Part shown: positions 35,428-44,223 of the stretch, piece by piece
Numbering within the stretch: position 1 is the first letter of the stretch
How the letters are laid out: every line of letters starts with the position of its first letter
From: JAGWRA01 sp963711505
GTDB lineage: Bacteria > Acidobacteriota > Vicinamibacteria > Vicinamibacterales > CAVVIG01
Direction: 5' to 3'
Assembly (NCBI GenBank): GCA_963711505.1
Contig: CAVQEJ010000003.1
Location: 1,612,001-1,676,000, forward strand
DNA length: 64,000 nucleotides
Program-made: the position numbers and the translations under genes
Notes under the pieces: generated by a model
What the model was told of the DNA's origin: nothing
Database searches by the model: none
Seen by the model: the letters and a program-made list of their open reading frames with translations, nothing else

Positions 35428-36597
35428 CTACAGTTCTCTCAGCGCCACCGACACCGGGCGACGGGCGGCGCGGATGGCGGGCGGCGTGCCGCCGACCAGT
35501 CCCATGAAGAGCGCGAAGGCCAGGCCGCCGGCCAGCAGTCCGGGCGTCACGCGGAAGGCGAAGGCGATGTTCGAGAAGGTCTGGAAGTTCAGCGTGCTCG
35601 CCGTGAAGCCGTTGAGCGGCAGCACGGCCAATCCGCCGAGCAGTCCCCCGATGGCGGCGATGACGAGCGCCTCGATCATGAACGAGACGATGACGCTCGT
35701 CGGTCCGAAGCCGATGGCGCGCATCGTCGCGACTTCGCGCGACCGCTCGGCCACGGCCGAATACATCGTATTCAACGCCCCGAAGACGGCACCGATGCCC
35801 ATGATGGCCCCGACGATCGTCCCGAGCACCGTGATCAGCGTCGTCAGCGCCTGCGACTGCTTGCGGTAGTAGTCCGACTCCCGCTGCACGTCCACGCGCA
35901 TCCGCGGGTCGGCGGTGAGCGCGTCCTTGAACGTCTGAAAGGCCGCGGGCGAGGTCAGGTGCACGGTCACCGACTGGAAGACGTTGGTCGGCCGGTTGTA
36001 GACCTGATCCAGGATCGTCGCGTCGGCCCACACCTCCGAGTCGAACGCGGTACCGCCGGCATCGAAGATCCCGACAACCGTCCACGCGCCGCCGCCGAAC
36101 TTCACCGTCCGGCCGAGGCCGAGTCCCTGGTAGGTGTTCACCGCGTTGCGGCCGACGACCAGCTCGGTGAGCCCCGGGTGCAGGAAGCGTCCGGCGAGCA
36201 TGTGCACGTTCGGCCTGACCTCGAGGGCGCGTCCGGAGACGCCGCGCACCTGGACGTTCGCGTCGGTGCCGGTCGACACCAGCGGAAAGGGGGCCATCAC
36301 GATCACCTCGGGACTGACGACCGGCTGGCCGCCCTGCCGGTCGACGCCGGGCGCGCTCTCGATGATCCGCTCCTGGTCGAGCGTGACGGCGCTCACCATC
36401 TCGCTGCTCGCGCCGGCGCGCATGACGAGCGCATTGGCCGGCGATCCCGACTGCACGAGGGTCGCCTGGAAGCCGCGCGCCATCGCCAGCATGGCCACGA
36501 ACACCCCGACGGCGCCGGCGATGCCGAGCACGGCGACGACCGACGAGGTCCATCGCCGGCGGATGCTGCGCAGGTTGTAAATCAGCGGAATCGCCAC
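35428..36597 (-). CDS. MacB-like ABC transporter permease (second permease)
   Basis: 389 residues from a GTG at 36597 with GGGGAG upstream. MacB/FtsX architecture: TM1 near 15-35, large extracytoplasmic MacB_PCD domain (~40-240; SGSPANALVMRAGASSEMVSAV, YQGLGLGRTVKFGGGAWTVVGIFD), three more TM segments (LITVLGTIVGAIMGIGAVFGALNTM, SVIVSFMIEALVIAAIGGLLGGLAVLP, LLAGGLAFALFMGLVGG). It is 19 bases after the first permease. The two permeases, the ATPase and the adaptor form a tripartite exporter. Confidence 0.85.
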   Translation of the reverse strand: MAIPLIYNLRSIRRRWTSSVVAVLGIAGAVGVFVAMLAMARGFQATLVQSGSPANALVMRAGASSEMVSAVTLDQERIIESAPGVDRQGGQPVVSPEVIVMAPFPLVSTGTDANVQVRGVSGRALEVRPNVHMLAGRFLHPGLTELVVGRNAVNTYQGLGLGRTVKFGGGAWTVVGIFDAGGTAFDSEVWADATILDQVYNRPTNVFQSVTVHLTSPAAFQTFKDALTADPRMRVDVQRESDYYRKQSQALTTLITVLGTIVGAIMGIGAVFGALNTMYSAVAERSREVATMRAIGFGPTSVIVSFMIEALVIAAIGGLLGGLAVLPLNGFTASTLNFQTFSNIAFAFRVTPGLLAGGLAFALFMGLVGGTPPAIRAARRPVSVALREL

Positions 36598-36616
36598 GTG
36601 CGTCTCCCCTTCACGC

Positions 36617-37762
36617 TCAGATCCGCCGGAGCGCGTCGACGACCTTCAGGCGGCTCGCCGCCAGGGCGGGCAGCAGGCCGGCCAGCGCGCCGACGGCGAG
36701 CGCCAGCCCGATGCCGAGGGCCATGTCCTCCGCCGGCAGGTAGAAGAGCGGCAGCAGGCCGTGCGTCGGATCGCCGCCCATCGTGAGCAGCTTGGCCAGG
36801 GCGACGCCGAGCAGCCCGCCGATGAGGGCGATGACGACCGACTCCGCCATCACGTACAGCAGGATGAACCGCTGCGAGTAGCCGATGGCCTTCAGGATGG
36901 CCAGCTCGGCGGTCCGCTCGCGCACGGTGATCGCCATGGTGTTGCCGGTCACCAGCAGCAGCGTGAAGAAGACGACGCCCCCGACGCTGAGGAGCAGGAA
37001 CTCGATGTTCCCCATCTGCTTCGCGAAGCCGGCCGCGAACGCCTTCTCGGTGTCGGTCTTCGTCTCCCACGCCGAGTTGGCGAAGGCGTCGTCGATCTTC
37101 TTCACCATCGTCACGGCCTGACCGGGATCGTCGAGCCGGACGACGTACCAGCCGACCATGTTCCGGGCGAAGCGGGTGACCTGGCTCTCGTTGATGTAGT
37201 TGTAGTGGATCCAGAACTGCGACGTGTCGTCGGTGTCCTTCGACCCGTCGTAGATCCCGCGCAGGTTGAACTCCCACGTGCCGGGATAGATCGTGCCGCG
37301 AATCGGAATCCGGTCGCCGACCTTCCAGCCGAACCGCGCCGCCAGACCGCTGCCGGCGATCGCGCCCTGCCGGTCGCCCAGGAACGCCTTCCACTGGTCG
37401 TCGGGAATCCGGTACTCGCCGTAGACCTGCCGCCAGGTGGACGGATCGATGACGAACTGCGGGAAGAAGTTCCGCTCGTCCTGGTAGACGCCGCCGAACC
37501 AGGAGACGTGCGTCACGTCCCGGATGCCCGACATCGCCTGCAGCCGCTGGTCGTAGGAGAGCGGCAGCGGCTGAATGAGCGACATCCGGTTGGTGACGAC
37601 GAGGCGGTCGGCGCCCGCCACCTCCACGCCCTGGTTGAACGCGAGTCGGATGATGACGAGCAGCCCGAACAGGAACATCGCGACGGCGAACAATCCGACC
37701 GTCAGCAGGGTCCGGACCTTCTTCCGGAACAGGTTCACGCGCAGCAGGCGGAGGTACTTCAT
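36617..37762 (-). CDS. MacB-like ABC transporter permease (first permease)
   Basis: 381 residues from the ATG at 37762, overlapping the ATPase stop by four bases. TM1 MFLFGLLVIIRLAF, then a large periplasmic domain (LPLSYDQRLQAMSGIRDVTHVSW, WEFNLRGIYDGSKDTDDTSQFW), then FtsX-type TM segments FLLLSVGGVVFFTLLLVTGNTMA, FILLYVMAESVVIALIGGLLG and GIGLALAVGALAGLLPALAA. The periplasmic domain is unlike that of the second permease, so the two likely heterodimerise. Substrate unknown. Confidence 0.85.
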   Translation of the reverse strand: MKYLRLLRVNLFRKKVRTLLTVGLFAVAMFLFGLLVIIRLAFNQGVEVAGADRLVVTNRMSLIQPLPLSYDQRLQAMSGIRDVTHVSWFGGVYQDERNFFPQFVIDPSTWRQVYGEYRIPDDQWKAFLGDRQGAIAGSGLAARFGWKVGDRIPIRGTIYPGTWEFNLRGIYDGSKDTDDTSQFWIHYNYINESQVTRFARNMVGWYVVRLDDPGQAVTMVKKIDDAFANSAWETKTDTEKAFAAGFAKQMGNIEFLLLSVGGVVFFTLLLVTGNTMAITVRERTAELAILKAIGYSQRFILLYVMAESVVIALIGGLLGVALAKLLTMGGDPTHGLLPLFYLPAEDMALGIGLALAVGALAGLLPALAASRLKVVDALRRI

Positions 37763-38485
37763 GGCGCAGCCTCCGCGCGCTGCGCCTCCACGAGCACGCC
37801 CTTGTCGAGGTGCAGCAGCACGTGCGCCCGCTCGGCCGCGCGCGGGTCGTGGGTGACGAGCAGCACGGTCTTCTTGTACTGGTCGACCAGCTGAGAGATC
37901 ATCTCGAGCACCTCGTCCGCGCTGCGCCGGTCGAGATCGCCGGTGGGCTCGTCGCACAGCAGGAACGTCGGGTCGGTGACGACGGCGCGGGCGATGGCGA
38001 CGCGCTGCTCCTGTCCGCCCGACAGCTCGCGCGGATAGTGCCGCATGCGGTCGGCGAGCCCGACCATCGACAGGGCCGCCTCGACGTGCTCGCGCCGCTC
38101 GCGGCGGGACAGCCGCGTCAGCAGCAGCGGCAGCTCGACGTTCTGGAACGCCGTCAGCACCGGCAGGAGATTGAACATCTGGAAGACGAAGCCGACGTGC
38201 CGGGCGCGCCACGCCGTCAGCTTCCCGGCCGACATGCTCGTGATCTCGTCGCCGGCCACCCGGATGCTGCCGGTGGTCGGCACGTCGAGCCCGCCGAGCA
38301 GGTTCAGCAGCGTCGTCTTGCCCGACCCGCTCGGCCCCATGAAGGCCACGAAGTCGCCTGCGATCCACGTCGAGGTTCAGCCCCTCGAGGACGTGCACCT
38401 CCTCGCTGCCCCGGCGGTAGGTCTTGCCGAGGTTGCGAACCGTCACCAGGCTGCGGCCATCACCCCGTCCATCCACTCGTACCAT
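37759..38485 (-). CDS. MacB-type ABC transporter ATP-binding protein, with apparent frameshift
   Basis: Reads MVRVDGRGDGRSLVTVRNLGKTY at 38485, then after a one-base shift near 38355-38362 continues VAFMGPSGSGKTTLLNLLGGLDVPT (Walker A), GFVFQMFNLLPVLTAFQNVELP (Q-loop), YPRELSGGQEQRVAIARAVV (signature) and FLLCDEPTGDLDRRSADEVL (Walker B). This is the LolD/MacB-like subfamily energising lipoprotein or peptide export. Its stop overlaps the permease start. The shift lies between LNLDV and the Walker A region. Confidence 0.85.
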
Positions 38486-38494
38486 GTCAGCGCC

Positions 38495-39758
38495 TCACTG
38501 TCCCGCCGGCGGCTTCACCGAGACCGCCTGTCCATCGCGCAGATCGCCGGGCCCCGCCGTCACGACCTGATCGCCGGGCGACAGGCCGGCCAGGATCTCG
38601 ATGCGGTCGCCCAGCGTGCGTCCGGTCCGGACGGCCCGGCGCTCGAGGACCCCGTCGCGCACCCGGAAGACCGTCGGCTGGCCGGCCACCGTGCGGACGG
38701 CGGCGGCCGGCACGAGGGCGACCGCCGGTGTCGCCTCGCCGCCCGGCGTCGCCGCCTGATCGCGGCCGAGGAAGGCGACCTTCACGCCCATGTCCGGCAG
38801 GATGCGGGGATCGAGCTGGTCGAAGGTGGCCCGCACCTTCACCGTTGCCCTTCTCGCGATCGGCCGTGGGAATGACGGCCCGGACGTGCCCCGGGATCTG
38901 CCAGTCCGGGTAGGCGTCGAGCGTGGCGGTCACCGGCTGGCCGGCCACCACCCGCGCGATGTAGTTCTCGTTGACGTCGACCTCGATCTCGAGCGAGGCC
39001 ATGTCGACGATCGTGGCGATGCCGGTGCGCGTGTACCCGCCGCCGGCCGAGATCGGCGACACCATCTCGCCGGGCTGCGCATCCTTCGTCACGACCATGC
39101 CGGTGAACGGGGCGAGCACGCGGCAGTTCGCGATGTTCTGCTCGGCCTGGGCGATCCGCGCGTCGGCGGCCTTCACCTGCGCGCCGGTGGCGGCAATCTG
39201 GGCGACGAGGCTCGCGACGGCCGTTTGCGCCGTGTCGAGGGCCTCCTGGGTCTGAATGCCCGCCTGCACGAGCCCCTGCGTGCGCGCCAGCTCCCGGCGC
39301 GCGTTGGTCAGCTCGACGCGCAGCTGCTGCTCGCCGGCGGCCGTGGCGTTCCGATCGGCCTGCGCGGTGGCGAGGGCCGCCCGGTAGTCGCTGTCATCGA
39401 GCTGCGCGAGGAGCTGCCCCTGGTGGACGCGCACGCCCTCGTCGATGTACACGCCGGTGACCTTGCCGGTAATCTTCGCGGCCACCGTCGCGCGCCGCCG
39501 CGGCGTGACGTAGCCGCTGGCGTTCAGCAGCGTCACGCGGGCGTCGCTCGCCCCGCCGGGGGCCTCCGCCGCGGCCACCGTCACCTGCACCGCGCGGTCG
39601 CGCAGCAGCGAGACGGCGCCGGCCGCCGCCACGAGGACGGCGACGACCGCCAGGGCCCCGACGACCCCGCGCCCGATCGGCCGCCGGCCGCGCTGGCTCT
39701 CGTCGATCCGCAGCCGCGCCAGATCGGGCCGCGGCGTTCCTCCGGTTGCGTTCGCCAT
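38495..39758 (-). CDS. MacA/RND-type periplasmic adaptor, with apparent frameshift
   Basis: About 420 residues. One TM segment (GVVGALAVVAVLVAAAGAVSL), then the lipoyl/barrel-sandwich and coiled-coil regions: VAAKITGKVTGVYIDEGVRVHQGQLLAQLDDSDY, a helical hairpin (~130-220) and ILAPFTGMVV-like VLAPFTGMVVTKDAQPGEMVS. The membrane-proximal C-terminus (FDQLDPRILPDMGVKVAFLG, GLSPGDQVVTAGPGDLRDGQAV) needs a shift near 38845. First gene of the four-gene exporter; the three ABC genes follow it. It would link the exporter to an outer membrane channel not found here. Confidence 0.87.
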
Positions 39759-39874
39759 GGTCGTGCACTCTCCGCTGTCGCGCGGCCCGCCGGTTCGTGG
39801 CGCGCCGTCCGTCCCGTCTTCCCTGCTTGTCTACGGTCTCAATGATTACGGTTCCGAACCGGGCTGTCAGGGCC

Positions 39875-40528
39875 TCAGTAGCGTCGCTTCTGCTGGCGGA
39901 CGATGTCGAACCGCGCGGTGTCGGCGATCGCCATGACCGCCATGACCCCGGCCTGCACGGGATCGGAGACGACGAGATCGGCCGCATCGGGAACGCTGCC
40001 GGCCATGTTCAGGGAGATCACGAGCATCCCCTTGGCGCGCACCTCTTCGACGGCACGCGTGATCTCGCCTCCCATGAGCGATCCGGCCAGCACCAGCGCC
40101 CGGACGCGCGGCAGCCGCACGACGGCCCGGACGGCCGCCGCCAGTTCCTGTTCGCCGACGAGCGGGATCGTGTCGATCGAGATCCGCTCGCCGCGGATGT
40201 TGTGTCGGTCGGCCTCGGCAATCGCGCCCATGGCGACCTGTCCGACCTGCGCACCGCCCCCCATCACGATGATGCGCTTGCCGTAGATGCGGGCGAACGA
40301 GGGCGTCATCGCCAGCTCGATCACCCCCGCCGTCGTTCGCAGGTCGTCGTGCACCGGCTCGGGCGGCGGTTCCAGGCGGAACTCGAGATAGATCTCGGCC
40401 TCTCGATCCAGATGCTGGATGAGATCGACGTAACTGATGTTGGCCTGGTGCTCCGCCAGCACCTTCGTAATGGCGAAGAGGACCCCGGGGCGGTCCGAGA
40501 CGGTCAGCAGGACGGCGTGTGTGGTCAT
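39875..40528 (-). CDS. ACT-domain plus DUF5612-like regulatory protein
   Basis: 217 residues. N-terminal ACT domain (AVLLTVSDRPGVLFAITKVLAEHQANISYVDLIQHL, residues ~4-75), a typical amino acid-sensing fold. The remaining ~140 residues (YGKRIIVMGGGAQVGQVAMGAI, VGEQELAAAVRAVVRLPRVRALVLAGSLMGGEITRAVEEV, AADLVVSDPVQAGVMAVMAI) match, to my recollection, the DUF5612 domain found with ACT in many archaea. The GGGAQVGQ segment resembles a nucleotide-binding turn. It is upstream of the exporter genes on the same strand with a 116-base gap. Ligand and role unknown. Confidence 0.65.
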   Translation of the reverse strand: MTTHAVLLTVSDRPGVLFAITKVLAEHQANISYVDLIQHLDREAEIYLEFRLEPPPEPVHDDLRTTAGVIELAMTPSFARIYGKRIIVMGGGAQVGQVAMGAIAEADRHNIRGERISIDTIPLVGEQELAAAVRAVVRLPRVRALVLAGSLMGGEITRAVEEVRAKGMLVISLNMAGSVPDAADLVVSDPVQAGVMAVMAIADTARFDIVRQQKRRY

Positions 40529-40706
40529 GACGGCAGCAGGAAGACGGCTTCTACGGTAGCATGCCGGCGCTCGTGCATCCCGCGACACCCGCCGGCTGGT
40601 CGCGCGGCGGCACGGCAGGCGCCGACCGACGGCCACATTGTAAGATGACCCGAGCGCCCGTGCCGCCGTACCGGTGGACGCCGCGGGCCGCGCCCGACCG
40701 ACTGCC

Positions 40707-41279
40707 ATGGCCGCCACTTCCTGCGACGTTCCGGTCCTCTACGCGACGAGCGAGGGACAGACCGCGCGGATCGCCCGCCACATTGCCGACATGCTGCGCG
40801 ACAGCGGGCTCGACAGCCGCGCCATCGAGGTCGCGTCGCCCGAAGCCGCCGACCTCGACTGGCATGGCGTGCGCGCGGTCGTCGTCGGGGCCTCCCTGCA
40901 CATCGGACGGCACCGGCGCCGGGCGCTGCGGTTCGTGCGGCGCCACGTCCATCAGCTGAACGACTGCCCCTCGGCGTTCTTCTCGGTGAGCCTGGGCGCC
41001 GCCTCGAGCGCCGCTGCGGACGTCGCAGCGGCAACCGGCCACGCCCGTGCCTTCGTCGACGCGGTGCGGTGGCATCCCGGGCAGGTCGTCTGCTTTGCGG
41101 GTCGCCTCGCCTATTCGCAGTACGGCTGGCTGACCAGGCAGATCATGCGACGGATCGCCCGCCGCGAAGGCGGCCCCACCGACATGAGCCGCGACTACGA
41201 GCTCACCGACTGGGCCGCGGTCAGCCGATTCGCGCGCGACTTCGCGGCGGAGATCCGGCGGGTCCCGGACGCCAACTGA
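40707..41279 (+). CDS. Flavodoxin-like protein, HemG-type protoporphyrinogen oxidase-like
   Basis: 190 residues from the ATG at 40707. N-terminal LYATSEGQTARIARHIADMLRDSG is the FMN-binding phosphate loop of flavodoxins, VVGASLHIGRHRR and FSVSLGAA follow, and C-terminal GRLAYSQYGWLTRQIMRRIAR is a HemG landmark. HemG oxidises protoporphyrinogen IX; homologues occur widely where the true enzyme is another family, so the activity is uncertain. It starts a plus-strand group of small stress-type genes (CBS pair, DUF2892). Confidence 0.78.
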   Translation: MAATSCDVPVLYATSEGQTARIARHIADMLRDSGLDSRAIEVASPEAADLDWHGVRAVVVGASLHIGRHRRRALRFVRRHVHQLNDCPSAFFSVSLGAASSAAADVAAATGHARAFVDAVRWHPGQVVCFAGRLAYSQYGWLTRQIMRRIARREGGPTDMSRDYELTDWAAVSRFARDFAAEIRRVPDAN

Positions 41280-41486
41280 CCGGAATCTTCCGCAGTCGCG
41301 AGGGCAATTTCCGGGGCGGCCTCACGCCGCTCTCCTCCCCGCGCCCCATCCCCCCAAGGCTTTTCCCCGGAATCCCCCGGCACGGGACCTCGAACCGCCG
41401 CGGCACACCGGCCGGGCCGGCCGGCGCGCGCTGGCACGGTCGATGCTTGATCGGTCAGCAGTCAATCTCGCCAGGGAGGATCTGCC

Positions 41487-41942
41487 ATGCGCATCCGGGA
41501 TCTCATGATTCACGAGGTCGCGACGTGTACCGCCGACACGGATCTCGCGCAGGCAGCCGAACTGATGCGCATCCAGAACTGCGGTGCCCTGCCCGTGCTG
41601 GATGCGTCGGGCCATCTCTACGGCATCGTCACCGACCGGGACATCTGCATGGGCGTGGCACCACGTCATCTGCCGCCCGCGCACATCGCCGTCCGCGAAG
41701 TGATGACGCGTCCCGTCCGGACCTGCGGTGCCGACGACGAAGTGGCCGCGGCGCTGCTCGCCATGCGCACGCACGGCGTCCGCCGGCTGCCGGTCGTCGA
41801 TACGGACCGACATCTTCAGGGCATCGTCTCGGTGAGCGACATCGTGCGGGCCGACGGACATGGCGGTATCACGGAGACGGAGCTCCTGGACGCGCTGCGC
41901 GTCATCGGTACACGCGGCCGTCAGCCGGTCACGGCCGCGTGA
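41487..41942 (+). CDS. Two-CBS-domain protein
   Basis: 151 residues starting MRIRDLMIHEVATCTADTDL; CAGGGAGG ribosome site. Two CBS repeats: IQNCGALPVLDASGHLYGIVTDRDI (~28-55) and THGVRRLPVVDTDRHLQGIVSVSDI (~95-120), each with the conserved GIVTDRD/GIVSVSD ending. Such stand-alone pairs bind adenosine nucleotides such as AMP or ATP and act as energy sensors. Neighbouring flavodoxin, DUF2892 and phosphoribosyltransferase genes suggest a stress or dormancy group. Confidence 0.9.
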   Translation: MRIRDLMIHEVATCTADTDLAQAAELMRIQNCGALPVLDASGHLYGIVTDRDICMGVAPRHLPPAHIAVREVMTRPVRTCGADDEVAAALLAMRTHGVRRLPVVDTDRHLQGIVSVSDIVRADGHGGITETELLDALRVIGTRGRQPVTAA

Positions 41943-42015
41943 CGGGCGGGAACCGCCCGCCACCGCAGAGCGACCCGGATCGATCGCCGCTTGCGTGGAC
42001 TCAGGAGGGAACGAC

Positions 42016-42222
42016 ATGACGCTAATCAACGAAGCCGGCTGGGACCGCACCGTCCGGCTCATCATCGGAATCATCGCGCTCGGCCTCTGGTGGACAGGGG
42101 CCCTCGCCGGCACGCTCGCTCTCGTGGCGCTGGCCGTCGGCGTTCTGATGGTGCTGACCGGCGCGACCGGCTGGTGCCCGCTGTATTCCGTCTTCAAGTT
42201 CGCGACGCGCCGGACGGCCTGA
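42016..42222 (+). CDS. DUF2892 inner membrane protein
   Basis: 68 residues with a GGAGGGA site upstream. MTLINEAGWDRTVRLIIGIIALGLWW and LVALAVGVLMVLTGATGWCPLYSVFKF are two TM segments; the GWCPLYSVFK ending with a single conserved Cys is the family signature (YgaP C-terminal-like). Often found beside rhodanese or stress genes. Function unknown. Confidence 0.9.
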   Translation: MTLINEAGWDRTVRLIIGIIALGLWWTGALAGTLALVALAVGVLMVLTGATGWCPLYSVFKFATRRTA

Positions 42223-42253
42223 CCGCCCGGCCGCGGCCCGTCCCGTTCATGTC

Positions 42254-42282
42254 CCGCGGCCGGCTCGCGTGGCCGGCCGCGG
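42254..42282. terminator. Perfect 10-bp hairpin between convergent genes
   Basis: CCGCGGCCGG at 42254-42263 pairs perfectly with CCGGCCGCGG at 42273-42282, with a 9-base loop (CTCGCGTGG). It is between convergent stops at 42222 and 42315, so it can serve both transcripts. No U-tract; factor-assisted termination would be expected. Confidence 0.5.
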
Positions 42283-42314
42283 CATGGTGTCCACGGCGCA
42301 CGCTCGGTCCGTGA

Positions 42315-43247
42315 TCAGTCCCCGCCCGTCTGCTCCACCCGCCGGTAGTCGTAATACTTCCAGACGATGTCGAGATCGAAGGTACGGAAGAAGAAGGCGC
42401 GTCCCCGGCCCACGAACCGCGTCTCGCCCGGCAGCCAGTTGCCGTCGGGGAGCTGCACGCGTGTCGACGTGGCCGTGAAGCCCTTGTAGAGCTTCACGAA
42501 GCCCGCCACGAACGACACGTCGTCCATCGCTTCGGCCTCGACGCGCGCCACCTGGTGCTCCGATTCCAGCACCCACACCCTGCCACGGAAGTGCTGCGCG
42601 ATCTTCCCCTCGCGCGTCTCGGGCTTGACGTCGGGCTTCGGCGCGAACGTGACGACGATCGCCGGCCTGCCGCCGATGACATCCCGGCCGGTGAGCGTGA
42701 ACGTGAAGACGGACAGGACGTCCTTGATCATGTCCTGTTCGTGGCTCGGTCCTTCGTTCTCCTCCTGGAGCCGTTCCTTCCGATCCTGCGGACTCTCGTG
42801 CCGCTGCCGTGCCGCCTGATGCGCCTCGCGCTCCCGCGCCTTCTGGTCCTGCTCCTGCAGCTGCTCCGGCGTGAGCGGCACGCCGTTCCTGGCGATGAGG
42901 CGGCGCAAGGACTGCCGGGATCCAGGGCGCGGCGACACCTCGTACAGCATCACGTCCCCGGTGCCCATCCGGCCGAACGGATTCATCCGGATGTCGGTGA
43001 CCTGCTCCTTGTAGGCGTACTGGCGCTGCAGATAGCCGTCGCTCGCCAGGTTCTTCTCCGTCGCGCCGAGGAACTGCTCGGTGTCGGGCAGCGGCGCCGG
43101 GGCCGCGTGCGCAGCGGCGGTCTGCCCTGTCGCCACGGGAGTCGCCGTCAGGCCGCCGAGCAGGCAGACGATCGCCACCCCGACGAGGTGATGCGCGAAC
43201 GATGAGCCCCGGATGCCGCCGGAAGGATTCGATGCCATGTTCTTCAT
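42315..43247 (-). CDS. Secreted hypothetical protein with charged linker
   Basis: 310 residues from the ATG at 43247 (alternatives at 43238 and the upstream 43364). Signal-like HLVGVAIVCLLGGLTATPVATGQ. Mid-region is a charged stretch (EQDQKAREREAHQAARQRHE, QDRKERLQEENEG). The C-terminal part LTGRDVIGGRPAIVVTFAPKP, VWVLESEHQVARVEAEAMDD, WLPGETRFVGRGRAFFFRTFDLDIVWKYYDY reads as beta strands of an outer membrane lipoprotein-sorting/LolA-like or DUF-type fold common in this phylum, where sequences resemble 'outer membrane lipoprotein carrier' relatives. Function unknown. Confidence 0.65.
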   Translation of the reverse strand: MKNMASNPSGGIRGSSFAHHLVGVAIVCLLGGLTATPVATGQTAAAHAAPAPLPDTEQFLGATEKNLASDGYLQRQYAYKEQVTDIRMNPFGRMGTGDVMLYEVSPRPGSRQSLRRLIARNGVPLTPEQLQEQDQKAREREAHQAARQRHESPQDRKERLQEENEGPSHEQDMIKDVLSVFTFTLTGRDVIGGRPAIVVTFAPKPDVKPETREGKIAQHFRGRVWVLESEHQVARVEAEAMDDVSFVAGFVKLYKGFTATSTRVQLPDGNWLPGETRFVGRGRAFFFRTFDLDIVWKYYDYRRVEQTGGD

Positions 43248-43293
43248 AGACGCAAGGATCGTGACAACCGCCGCCTGACGCGCCGGCGCCGTA

Positions 43294-43966
43294 TCACGCG
43301 CCGGTTTCATCGTGGCGAACGGGCTGCGGATCGTGTCGATCTGCGCGGTGCTGCAGAACGGCACACACCTCCTCGTCGCTCACGGGCGAGAAATCGTCGA
43401 AGAACTCGCCGACCGCCGCGAACGTGTCGGGCGCGTGCAGGCACACGACCTCGTCGGCCTCCGCGGCCAGGGCTCGCGCCGCCGCCCTCGACGCCACGGC
43501 CGTGGCCGCCACCAGCCTGGCCGGGTGACGGTCCCGTACGGCGCGCAATGCGGCAATCATCGTCGCACCGGTGGCGATGCCATCGTCGAGCACGATGACC
43601 GTGCGCCCCGCCGGGTCGATCGGCGGCCGAATGGGCGTGTACATCGCGCGACGGCGCCGGATGACGTCCAACTGCACGTCCCTTTCCTCGTCCAGATACG
43701 CGTCGCTGACGCCCAATTCCCGCGCGTGGCCGAGGAACACCCGCCCGCGTTCGTCGACGGAGCCGACCGCCAGCTCAGGATTGTACGGCGCGCCGAGTTT
43801 CCGGACGAGCACGACATCGAGGTCGCCGTCGAGATGATCTGGCGACGATCGCCCCCATCGGCACGGCGCCGCGCGGAATCGCCAGCACCAGCGGATGCTG
43901 CCCACGATACGATTCCAGACGTTCGGCCAGCCGTCGAGCCGCCTGGCCGCGATTTTCGAAGCGCAT
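43294..43966 (-). CDS. Phosphoribosyltransferase-fold protein (COG1926-like), with apparent frameshift
   Basis: About 223 residues starting MRFENRGQAARRLAERLESY at 43966 (GGAAGGG upstream). PRTase landmarks: LAIPRGAVPMGAIVA, then after a shift near 43843 LDGDLDVVLVRKLGAPYNPELAVGSVDERG, and the PRPP loop VIVLDDGIATGATMIAALRAV (Asp-Asp-Gly-Ile-Ala-Thr-Gly-Ala-Thr). This matches the COG1926 family of predicted phosphoribosyltransferases, often beside stress and dienelactone hydrolase genes. Substrate unknown. The gap to the kinase gene (43967-44223) holds nothing recognised. Confidence 0.82.
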
Positions 43967-44223
43967 GCTGCCCTTCCCGTGCGCCGACCGGCATTCGATG
44001 GCGCGGACATCATCCACGCCGTTCGGCCGGTCACGAAATTTCCCGCGCACGACCTCGAAAACTCGACTCGCCGGCCACACCACCACGCCGCGGCCCGGCG
44101 ATTCCGGCGCCAGAACCGCGACGCCGGTCCTGGACGGCACCGGACACGGCTTCGTAATGCAATTGCCTTGCTGGAAATCGGACGACCGGCGGCCGCCGGC
44201 CTGTTGGCGGGGGGACCCGGGTG

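Noticed and set aside
43967..44223. Small gene in the 257-base gap before the hybrid kinase
   Set aside because: Short frames there lack start context and recognisable protein features.
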